DNA of 25,343 nucleotides, from the NCBI GenBank assembly GCA_036897625.1, contig JAYMTA010000676.1, positions 1 to 25,343 of the forward strand, in the 5' to 3' direction. Positions within the stretch are counted from its first letter, which is position 1. Each line of letters starts with the position of its first letter. The stretch is from Pelargonium cotyledonis (lineage: Eukaryota; Streptophyta; Magnoliopsida; Geraniales; Geraniaceae). A program made the position numbers and the translations under genes. Shown piece by piece: positions 1-9,660 of the stretch. The notes under the pieces were generated by a model. The model was given only the letters and a program-made list of their open reading frames with translations, did not search any database and was not told the origin of the DNA.

Positions 1-1730
1 ATATTTAATTAATTAATACTCATATTTTTATTTCAATGTAATAATATTTTGTTTTCTAAAATAAGTTAAATAAACCAAAATTCTTAATACTTGAAAGAAT
101 AAACAAATATGTTATTTTTATTTTTATTTAAAATTTTAATTGAAAATTTATGACCGAAAGAATACATTATTAAATCAGACAATATTAATGCAAACTAAAA
201 CAAATAACCAATCAACGACGGGTAAAAAACTAGTTCTGATAAATATTGTATAGGATGAGCTATTAATATTCTTAAATTTAATTTAGACTATGAATTTATA
301 TAAATATTACTCTAAAAATAAACTACACATATGTATGTCCAAATGTAGATGTGTCTACTCGGATTTTAAGTCGTATTATTTTCGGATTCGTGATGAAAAT
401 GAATAATTTGAAAAGAGTGTATAAATTTTTTATAGTAAAATGGGCAAAATATTTTCGATGTAATATGAATTTCGGAAGTAACCAATTTCTTACTGAAAAT
501 AATTTAATTGAGAAGAAGTAAAAGAATATGTAATTGCGAAGCACATGTTAGATTCAAACAAATTAATGGCGTTTTAATATATGTCTGGTACAACTCCCCT
601 GCCCAGTGATTATCTAATGTATGCATGGTCAAACATAAATATGTTCACACCAAACCTAACACGTTCACAATCATAATGAAAAAAAAAAAACGATAATTAA
701 AAAACTGTATTTACATTTATCTGAAAAATTGTAGGAGATTTTTCTAAATATAGCTCTCAATAACATTTATAAGTTTTAATTTTGGATGATGATACTCGAA
801 ATTATACAAGTAATTCATCTTTTTATGGAGCCAACACGTGTGTTCGAACACGACTTGAAAGTTGAAACACCTACTATATTGATAGTAAAGTACAAGACTT
901 TTGGACCCTATGAGACTACTCTAGAGTGATCGAAGACGAGTCCAATTAAAAAAATTTAGGGGAGAACTCGAAATATTTGTCAGAACAAATATACGAGTCT
1001 GCGAAGGTCATGGACATGATATGCCTCTGGGACAAAATTTTATACTTGTTCTTCCGATGACTCCAAAGACCGTCACGCCTCAAGGGATCTACAATGGTGA
1101 TATCATCATTACCTCACCCCATTGACATTATCACCACATCATCAGTATTGGACCCCCGATCCACTACTAAGTCATAAGTACATCATTTTTGCATTATCAT
1201 GACATCATCATGTGATACATAAAGTTATCATTTGAGCTCACGATAACATACAAACCCACGACAAGTGACCTATACGATCTAGTAACGAATTAGTCATTAT
1301 TTTTATGGAATAATAGCATGTACCATATATGACATTTTACATTCTCATAATTTTAGGGGGTTTAAAATCGTGTGGATTACCAAGGATGAAGTAGAGAAAG
1401 TGTCTTAAATTAAAGTGTGGTGGAAAACATAAAGATCTTAAGAATTTTGTGATATAAATAGCATGCATTTTGTAAAAAGAAATGTTATTGGTGCATGTGA
1501 TGTGGCTTATCAGCTAGCTGTATTAGGTAGAAATGGTAACCACTAGAAATTGGTTGGGTGTAAAGCCTCTTATTGTAACTCGTTTTCTTGGTAGTGCTCA
1601 AGTTTTATTGGTCAAAATAATATTATGTCGACAACATATATTGTAAATGGCTTTGTTAATTTTACATATAATTACTCAAATGAGTTCACGATAACAAAAC
1701 GGTCCACTGAATCGAAATATTTTTAATAAA
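1..1730. other. AT-rich intergenic DNA, no gene seen
   Basis: No frame in this stretch reads like a protein and no splice-bounded exons were found. Short reading frames here are low-complexity translations of AT-rich DNA. Around 820-1300 the base composition becomes more balanced, with ATCATCA-rich stretches, which suggests an old degraded repeat, but no family could be recognised. Confidence 0.6.
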
Positions 1731-1769
1731 GTGTGCATAGCATTGTTTGCGGTATATAGCTTAAGGTTT

Positions 1770-2010
1770 TTTAATATAATTTATTTAAGTTTTTTTACGG
1801 TTTATATAACGGGGTATATGAACAGGCTCGCACATTCGCGGTTGACACTTATAAGTCGTTCCACACTCAGACTAATTCTTATTCGCCCCATTGTCAGCGC
1901 ACTAAGCTATAGGAGGCTGACCCAATAGTTTTTTCATTCACAAGAGCTGAGTTTCGAACTCCCAACAACTTGCTTAATTAAAGAACGTAGAGCTGAACCA
2001 ACTATCTAAA
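1770..2010 (-). mobile_element. tRNA-derived SINE-like element
   Basis: On the minus strand, 2004-1991 reads TAGTTGGTTCAGCT, close to a tRNA A box. At 1961-1949 it reads GAGTTCGAAACTC, close to the B box GGTTCGAANCC, about 30 bases further on. This order and spacing is that of an internal RNA polymerase III promoter. The body then runs to an A-rich tail on the minus strand (T-rich on plus, about 1765-1800). No cloverleaf tRNA can be folded, so a SINE fits better than a tRNA gene. A 13-base direct repeat (AATATCATAGAAG, near 2009 and 2108) lies just outside the head, but it does not bracket the element. Confidence 0.45.
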
Positions 2011-2021
2011 TATCATAGAAG

Positions 2022-3402
2022 CAATACTAAAACAGGTTGGACCAAACGGTTTCAGTGTTTCATAATTCTTTTGAAGTCGTTGTGTGGCTCAAATTATCAA
2101 CAACAAAAATATCATAGAAGTATTAATTAACACATTAATTTTGTATCAAAATCAAGGTAGGGCTTAGAAAGTAGTATTTAAATTCGAAAAACAAAAGAAA
2201 TAGTAATAGATGCACAGTCAAAGAGAGGGACAGACATTGACATTGCATGAAATATGCAAAAAGAAAACATGAGTTTAACCTACCAGAGCTTCCATGACTT
2301 GTAGATGGAGATGTTTAATAAATTAACAATATATATGTAGTTATATATATAATAATTACAGCTTCACATTGTCTTCAAAAAAAAAAAAAAAAATTTACAA
2401 CTTCACATTGTAAATGGTTACGACCCATTTTGGTAGCTCACCTTCAAGTCAAAACCCAAATTAAAGCCATTATATTATTCATTACCTACCATTACAAATA
2501 CATTTACATCCAATCCAAAAATAGGTTGAGAGTTCAGGAACCGAATTAAGCTAAATTGATGTTACTAATTACTATATAATAGTACATTATTAAATTACTA
2601 AACATAACTAAAAGGAGAAGCTTCCTGGAAACAGCATGTATGAATATAAAATTAATATGAGAGTCATTCCAATATCGGACCATTATCAATTCCATGCATG
2701 CATGTCCCACCTCGATTATATTTTCCGGTTGAAATATGAAATTCAGTTTATGTAAAAGGAAAGCTACATGTCAACTAATTATTCACTAAAATTAATCTTA
2801 TGATCACATGCACGATGATTCAAACTCTTATATATGTGTGTGTTATCGTTTACTTTACGATGCATGCATATGTATTGTATGAATCAACACAAATATAACA
2901 CGTTTAATTATGTGTTAGTGTGTCGTTCATATTTGTATCGACTTTACTTATACCTCTATTTTCAAACAATTTAGCAAATTCATAATTATATATTTATTTG
3001 CAAACAATTTTGCCATAATTATATATTTTTGAGTATTTTCTTATTCGAGATGTTGATTTCTCAAACAATTTTTACCTCTATACACACTTAAAGTAAACAT
3101 CCGAAACAATTCCTAAAACGTGATCAGGAGCGTACATGCGAACTCAAACAAATCCTAACACGTGAATCATGATACAACCGATATAAACAATATTGTGAAC
3201 TCGAGAGTGTCTTTGCCAACTTGCAGCTATAGCGTATATATGGTTATTTCAGGGGAATATTTGGATGAATTAGATTGAGAGCTATACGTCCATCAAATTT
3301 TATCTACTTTGGCGGACTCCATGGAATAAATATATCCAAAACTTGATTGATCATAAGATATCATGCAACCTAACGTCAACCCAGCAGGCGTGTTCAAAAT
3401 GA
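2022..3402. other. AT-rich intergenic DNA, no gene seen
   Basis: I see no coding frame, RNA gene or clear transposon end here. There are AT tracts, a poly-A run near 2380, and repeated TGCATGCATG-like motifs near 2693-2704 and 2860-2868. Confidence 0.55.
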
Positions 3403-3607
3403 CGGATAAGATAATTTTTGTTGCAGATAATCTATAAAATTTCGTAGATAACTTCTATCGCAGATCAGCTACAGATTTTCTGTCGCAGATCAACGACGGA
3501 TTTCTATAGCTGATCGTCAGTGACGGATTGAATTCCGTCGCCGGCCCGTCGTTGACATTGATCAGCTACGAAAAATTTTGTAACTGATTAGCCTTTTTCT
3601 TGTAGTG
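3403..3607. mobile_element. Small CACTA (En/Spm-like) non-autonomous element
   Basis: The right end is GCCTTTTTCTTGTAGTG (3591-3607), the reverse complement of the CACTACAAGAAAAA terminus of plant CACTA transposons. Inward from it lie short repeated motifs (GATCAGCTAC, CGACGGAT, TCGCAGATCA), as expected of CACTA subterminal repeats. The left side (about 3411-3450, with AAAATTTCGTAG) pairs imperfectly with the reverse complement of 3560-3592, so the copy has two terminal regions. The left tip is diverged and its exact start is uncertain. At about 200 bp it has no room for a transposase. Confidence 0.6.
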
Positions 3608-4538
3608 CATCTTCGTTTCAAATCCTAATCCTAAGAAAACTTGTAGTGCTTCTTCAATATTTCTTTCAAGGTTGAACTACAATTTATACTTCACACTAGA
3701 ATTGACAAATCAGATTTTAGACAAAATTTCAGTTATAAGGCATAAAATGTATTGAAACGTATATATTTGTCTGACGGTCAGACTCTGACCCGACTCAAAA
3801 CTTTTCAAAATAAATTCATACTATAGTATATTACAGTTGGTGAAAATGGCTAAGAGAGTGACACCTAAGCTATGTTCTTTAAATGGAGAAATTCTAAAGT
3901 TATGTCTTTTCACTTTCTTAGAGTTACATAAAATTTGCTATTAACTAATAACATTTACTAATAGTTTTATTTATGAAAATAAGTATTAAGTAGTAGATCA
4001 ATAATTTTTTACTATTATACTTCAACTAATGTACTATAGGTATGGTTTATATAGTGGTTACACATCTCAATTTTTCTCCATTTTTCTAATGTGGGACAAG
4101 TTTTCATTTTATTCATCAACAATTCACTTCTCATTTTGTGAGTTTCCAATGTGGGACTAGCTTTGCCATGTTTTTTCCTTCTTCCAATGTGAGATATTTT
4201 TCATTATTTCATCTTACATGTAGCTTACTATTAGTATTTTGTCATCAACATATAATGTATTAGTTTAAAATGTTGTAACTGTTTTACTTTATAAGTTAAT
4301 CTATATATTGTATATAATTGAAAGATATGATCAAATTCAACATATGATGTATTGAAAGGGGTGAGGATACACCAAATGATATTACAAATGTTATTTCATT
4401 AAAAATGAGAGTTTTAAGATCACTTGAATTATTCATGGATAAATCACTTCTATATGTTAGCTAGAATTTTCTACTAAAAGAGGTTTTCATTATGTCAATT
4501 ATAAAACTACTATAATAATAAGATGCATAAATATACTA
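3608..4538. other. Intergenic DNA with degraded repeat motifs
   Basis: No gene is seen. At 4093-4195 three imperfect copies of an AATGTGGGAC motif recur about every 60 bases. This motif is common in degraded plant LTR or TRIM repeats. A near-copy of the CACTA edge (CTTGTAGTGCNTCTTC) recurs about 40 bases after that element's right end. Confidence 0.4.
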
Positions 4539-5230
4539 TCTCTATAATAAGTATATACCAATTGTTATGTGACACACACACACAAACACATGTTTTATAT
4601 ACGCACACATAAGCAATTGCTGTATATATTGACTCTTATAAATTGTGTACCATAAGCAATTGTTGTATATATTGACTCTTATAAATTGTGTACCAACATT
4701 TTTATATGATATACCGAAACTATTACAAATTATATCTTTACTAAAACTATTACTGCTACTATAAAACTATACTACTATTATTGCTACAAAACTATTATTA
4801 TGTAATGAAATTACATTACTGCAACTATTATGAAACTATTATATAATGATAAACTACTACTATTTATATAGTATATTAGGACTATGAGCAATTTTAGACG
4901 GTTATAATTAGTTGATTAGTTATATGTCAGTGTTATGCGGTTAGTAGTGGAAGATTAAGTGGACAGTTTGACAATGAGTTGTGAAGGTGTCAATTGTAAT
5001 CACAACACATTCTGAGTAAGTTATAATATTAGTAATGAACGCTGAACTGGATGTGATGATTCACACGTTGTCAACAAATTTTTTATATACCTATGATGCT
5101 ACCACTCTTTCATATACAATTGAGTTGTGTCACAAATTACATTTTATATATATATATATATAATATCTTTTTAGTTCTTATGTTTTTTTGTCATACTTAT
5201 CCGTGCATCGCACGAGTTCTCTGTACTAGT
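4539..5230 (+). mobile_element. Non-autonomous Helitron
   Basis: The 3' end shows both Helitron hallmarks. A short hairpin, CGTGC-ATC-GCACG (5202-5214), is followed 11 bases later by the terminal CTAGT (5226-5230). The next host base is T. A matching 5' end, TCTCTATAATAAGTATATA, begins at 4539 directly after an A, which fits insertion between A and T. The 692-bp interior is AT-rich with an (AC)n tract and has no Rep/helicase frame, so it would depend on an autonomous relative. The 3' end is firm; the 5' end is inferred from the TC start and the A/T target. Confidence 0.65.
4608..4693. repeat. 43-bp tandem duplication inside the Helitron
   Basis: Positions 4608-4650 and 4651-4693 are two adjacent copies of the same 43 bases. 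They differ at one position (AATTGCTG versus AATTGTTG). The duplication lies directly after an (AC)n tract and looks like replication slippage. Confidence 0.9.
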
Positions 5231-6400
5231 TCAAATCAAAAGCAACTCATATTTTAAGAACCCACTATGTTTATCAAATCCATGCATAAACAAATTTTCT
5301 AGTAAGAAACCAAAAAATTGTAAATCCATCACTAGTAAAACTTGTTGCATGCATGTAGAACATAATTAGTTAGGCTAATTAAATAAGGTACAAGAAACGA
5401 ATGTCATAGTATATAATTTGTGAAGAATCCATGGTATTTGGAGCATTCCAAAGTATGAGGAGACATGCATGAACTTGAACCTTGGTAACATTGTCCATCC
5501 GAATCCGACAACATTACCAGGAGGATCCAGTAGTCTAGTACTTTCCAACACAAAGTGTTTGATTTTTGCATGAAAATGTAGTGTTGATTTGGCTATCACA
5601 AGATATATGGTTGAGAGGCAGATACATATAGATGTGACCTACTCCACTTGTGTTAGTGTTACGTTCATGGAGCCTACCATTCACTAACAAAATTAATCGA
5701 TAATGACCCTTTTGTGTTGCATCCATAGCCATTGGTCCCGACTCTAGCAACATATAATAATACGCGGATAACGACTTTTCGTTAGACTTTCTGTATGTAT
5801 TTCTTTATTTTTATACGTTACTTAAGATTGTATATCATTTGCGTGAGAAGTTTATACTAATAATAGTTTAAAAAGTGGATTTAAACTTATAATACTCATT
5901 TAGTCTTCAAATATAGGCTAATGACAGTAATTGATTTTTGTTTAAAAAGGTATAAACACTTGTGATGTATGACTAAAATGCGGCCAATCAGTGACGAAGC
6001 TAGACTTTAAAGAAAACGTGAACATAAAATTTTAGTCATAATAAAAATTGAAGTTCATCGAAAACTATTTGACTGTAATGTCATATCAATGCTCAAATCA
6101 TTGGAGCAGATGCAAAGTTAGTTTTTAACGACGATTCAAAATAAATGCCACCGAGATGGGGTGGTCCACTCCACCTATGAGGCCAACCTTTACAAACACA
6201 CACACACAAAAATCAAATTCTAAGCGCATAAGTTGGTCACATGACCTGATTTTTTGAACATACCAAAAATACCCTTCGACATGCCCAAATCTAATTTTCT
6301 AAAACCCATCTCTTCTCAATCCGAGTCTCCTCCTTTTCAACATCGTTATCTTGAGATCAAACTCGCCGTATTCGGTCCCTCCACGACATAGTTATTATGA
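5231..6400. other. Intergenic DNA upstream of the invertase gene
   Basis: Apart from the unrecognised frames at 5375-5753 (listed separately), I see no gene. A short (AC)n tract is present at about 6197-6209. Confidence 0.5.
5375..5753 (-). pseudogene. Unrecognised coding-like remnant
   Basis: Two overlapping minus-strand frames (5753-5535 and 5599-5375) have a less biased amino-acid mix than the surrounding AT-rich DNA, with segments such as LLESGPMAMDATQKGHYRL and STRLLDPPGNVVGFGWTM. They lie in different frames, and no GT-AG pair clearly joins them. I do not recognise the family. It could be the remains of a gene, a captured fragment or chance. No promoter or transcription signal was identified. 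Confidence 0.25.
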
Positions 6401-6439
6401 GTTCGGGTGATGATGTGCACTCAATAGCTGACGTGACAC

Positions 6440-6749
6440 AAATTTATATATCATCTTACAATGGATATGAATGATAATGAAAAGGTCCTATTCTAATGGA
6501 GACAATTCTGATTCCACACATTTCTCATCTGCCCCCATTTGTTTCCCACACCACCTTCTCTTTAGCCACACCATCATCAACAAACAAACTAACAAAAAAA
6601 CAGCCAAACAAGAACACACATCCCCCGTGCAAACCTGTTAATGTCCGATCAAACAAGCTGTAAGTTGTCATTACATGATCGATCATAAACAATCCACAGC
6701 ACTAATCTTCTGAAGATCATTTCATTACAACAATTCATTAAATTTGAAG
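6440..6749 (+). promoter_or_regulatory. Probable core promoter and 5' UTR of the invertase gene
   Basis: A TATA-like stretch, TTTATATATC, lies at about 6443-6452. It is followed by a C- and A-rich, T-poor leader (about 6520-6640) typical of plant 5' untranslated regions. The leader has no obvious upstream coding exon. The transcription start cannot be fixed from sequence alone. Confidence 0.35.
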
Positions 6750-8906
6750 ATGAGAGAGGACAAAAGTGTTCATCATCAACAACACGAAGCTCACAATCAT
6801 AAATGCGAGAGTGATCAGGATCGGGATCATCTCGCACCGAATCGCACACTTTCTCTTGACTGCTCGATAGTAGCAGAGCTACACGACTTGGTTTGGTCTC
6901 CCAACCTCCACTCCATCGCCAGCAGCCCCACCACTTGCGTAGATCACTCCTCCATCATCGACGATGCTTGGCACTACCTGCGACACGCCATCGTCTTCTT
7001 CAAGGGCAATGCTGTTGGCACCATTGCCGCCCTAGACCCCTCTGAAGAGGCCTTAAACTATGATCAGGTCTTTAATTTTGACACAAAAGTAACTTCATAT
7101 AAATACTCGTACTTACAAAACTTTTCATTCATATCATATAACTTTCCGCATATTCAAGAAAGTGCTTGTAATATCAATCATGATTTATTAGCCGATACTC
7201 TAAGTCAAGACAAAAGATAAATGAATACGGGCGGGTGCTTAGAGGTGTAAACGAGTGGGGCCTTAAACGAGCCGTTCAAGCTCGTCTCACTATATATTCG
7301 GCATAAAAAGCCCTACTTTACAAGCTCTTCGAGCTAAAACCGAACCCTAACAATTCTAAGCTTCATTCGGCTCGATTACACCTCCCCAGGCGCTCCAAGT
7401 CCACAAATTTTATGAATGAATCAACCACATATGTAATCAAATGAAAAATGCTTTTGGAAATTTGTACAGGTATTTGTGAGAGATTTTGTACCTAGTGGCC
7501 TAGCGTTTCTGATGAACAATGAGGCAGATATTGTGAAGAACTTTCTGGTGAGGACGCTTCATCTTCAATCCGCAGTGAAGCGCGTGGATTGCTTCACATT
7601 GGGGAAAGGAGTGATGCCGGCGAGCTTCAAGGTTCTGCAGGACCCTGAGAAGAGCTGCGACACTCTCATCGCCGATTTCGGAGAAGCCGCGATCGGAAGA
7701 GTAGCTCCGGTGGACTCCGGCTTCTGGTGGATCATCTTGCTTCGCGCCTACACCAAAGCCACCGGAGACTACTCTCTGGTCCACCGATCTGAGTTCCAGA
7801 GAGGAATCAAGCTGATTCTGTCTCTCTGTCTCTCCGAAGGCTTCGATACTTTTCCCACTCTTCTCTGCGCCGACGGTTGCTGCATGATCGATCGCCGAAT
7901 GGTATGTAAACAAAATTGAACCAAATTGAGAACCGATGATGATTTTGGAAACTACTCATGTTGTTGCAGGGTGTTTATGGCTACCCCATCGAGATTCAAG
8001 CTTTGTTTTTCATGGCGCTTAGGTGTGCGCTTCAGCTTCTACGCGACGAAGGCGATGGCAAGGAATTCATAACCCTAATCGAGAACAGATTGCCGGCACT
8101 GACCTACCACATGCGCAGCTACTTCTGGCTTGATAATCACCAATTAAACGACATTTACAGGTACAAAACCGAAGAGTACTCGCACACTGCTCTGAACAAG
8201 TTCAATGTGATTCCAGATTCGATCCCGGAATGGGTCTTCCATTTTGTTCCCACCAGAGGAGGATACTTTGTAGGGAACGTGTGTCCTGCTCGCATGGATT
8301 TCAGGTGGTTCCTCTTGGGGAACTGCATTGCTATCCTCTCCTCGCTCGCGACGGATCATCAATCGATGGCGATAATGGATCTGATTGAGGAGAGATGGGA
8401 GGATCTGGTTGGTGAAATGCCTCTCAAGGTTTCGTATCCGGCGTTGGATCTTCACGAGTGGAGGATCGAGACAGGTTGTGATCCGAAGAACACTCGATGG
8501 AGCTATCACAATGGTGGTTCTTGGCCTGGTAAGACACTTCAATCAAAAGCAACGTTTAAAAATTTGAATTACAGTTGTTCTAACTTGTGTGAATGTGGGT
8601 GCAGTTCTGTTGTGGTTGCTTACGGCGGCTTGTATAAAAACCGGGAGGCCGCAGATTGCGAGGAGGGCGTTGGATCAGGCGGAGAAGAGGCTTGCCAAGG
8701 ACGGGTGGCCGGAGTACTATGACGGGAAGGACGGGCGTTACATTGGGAAACAGTCGAGGAAGTTGCAGACATGGTCCATTTCTGGGTATTTGGTGGCAAA
8801 GATGCTGATGGAAGATCCTTCCCATCTAAACCTTTTGGCTCTTGAACAAGACAGGAGTATCAAGCCTAGCATCACTCGAGTCGCTTCCTGTCCGATTATG
8901 TCTTGA
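6750..8906 (+). CDS. Neutral/alkaline invertase, cytosolic type (GH100)
   Basis: This enzyme hydrolyses sucrose to glucose and fructose in the cytosol. Four exons (6750-7067, 7470-7901, 7970-8528, 8605-8906) join through GT-AG introns into 536 codons ending in TGA. Four exons and about 540-550 residues are usual for the cytosolic (beta) group. The short hydrophilic, His-rich N-terminus (residues 1-30) has no transit or signal peptide. Family motifs include [16 protein letters not shown] (107-122), [17 protein letters not shown] (177-193, with the conserved Asp188) and, further on, [20 protein letters not shown] and [14 protein letters not shown]. The start ATG at 6750 is the first in-frame ATG of the exon. 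Intron 1 carries a hAT-like element. The gene converges on PAG1, with 754 bases between stop codons. Family assignment is very secure; which Arabidopsis CINV member it matches is not resolved. Confidence 0.96.
7241..7387. mobile_element. hAT-like MITE in invertase intron 1
   Basis: The left end GAGGTGTAAACGAG (7242-7255) and right end CTCGATTACACCTC (7371-7384) are inverted repeats matching at 13 of 14 positions. The interior (AAACGAGCCGTTCAAGCTCG and similar) is characteristic of short plant hAT-type elements beginning AGGTGTAAACGAGCC. The flanking 8-mers GGGTGCTT and AGGCGCTC could be a decayed target duplication (5 of 8 matches). It lies wholly within the intron and carries no gene. Confidence 0.6.
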
Positions 8907-9660
8907 ATATTTTTGCTCATCATTTATATCCTAAAAGGTTATATCAATGTGAATATCAAATTATAAAGGTCACATTTATAGCAACCCAACTACCATAAAT
9001 TGATCTTCCACTTTCCTTGCTTTCAAATGGAGCATCTTATTCAGCAAATACAACTAAAAAACAACATAAATTGATCTTCCACTTTCCTTGCTTTCAAATG
9101 GAGCATCTTATTCAGCAAATACAACTAAAAAACAACAAAGGACGATTATAATCAAATTACCCGAATTATAATCAAAGAAGAATCAAGATGATCCACAGCC
9201 AAGTTGTCGCTGAAACAGTTCAGAAAACATTTCTCAAGGATAGGATATGCTTGCAAAAGTTAGAACATTTCAAACCACGAGAGTTAAGTTACCCCCGGAA
9301 GCCTATGACTGACGAGGAAACTGGCTAGAAAGATATGCTTGCAAAATGGCGAATGAACTATTGGCACAAGAACTAGCGTAACAATGCTGGGCAAATATTT
9401 ACCATGCACAAAAGATAACCACTTGAAAGACTCATTAGAGATACTGATTTAATGCAAAACACAAGTGCTGGTCCATGGCCAATAGCCAGCAAATGCGGTG
9501 TCATGATGGATGGTGAATATAAGAGCCAAGTAAATATGGTGAAAATAAATTTTCATGGTATACATTTCCAAGGTTCTACTTGAAAGGAATCTAAGCGCAG
9601 AGTGAAGGACAATGTATATGAAGAAAATTCAAAAACAGACGTTCCAGCTCTATTAAATAA
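8907..9660. other. Shared 3' flank of the invertase and PAG1 genes
   Basis: The stretch between the two convergent stop codons holds the 3' untranslated regions of both genes. No additional gene is seen. It contains the 71-bp tandem duplication listed separately. Poly(A) sites could not be placed with confidence. Confidence 0.6.
8994..9135. repeat. Perfect 71-bp tandem duplication
   Basis: Positions 8994-9064 are repeated without any mismatch at 9065-9135. The unit begins CATAAATTGATCTTCCAC and ends in AAAAAACAA. Full identity suggests a recent duplication or a copy-number-variable repeat. It may fall in the 3' UTR of either convergent gene. Confidence 0.97.

Noticed and set aside
1949-2004. 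Possible tRNA gene
   Set aside because: A- and B-box-like motifs are present, but no cloverleaf or acceptor stem can be formed; a SINE fits better.
7500-7913. Long minus-strand frame opposite invertase exon 2
   Set aside because: It is the antisense shadow of a strongly conserved GH100 exon; its translation has no recognisable domain.
8144-8542. Minus-strand frame opposite invertase exon 3
   Set aside because: It is a shadow of the real exon on the plus strand.
8907-9660. CRISPR-like array suggested by the repeated unit
   Set aside because: There are only two adjacent copies without spacers, in a plant nuclear genome; it is a tandem duplication.
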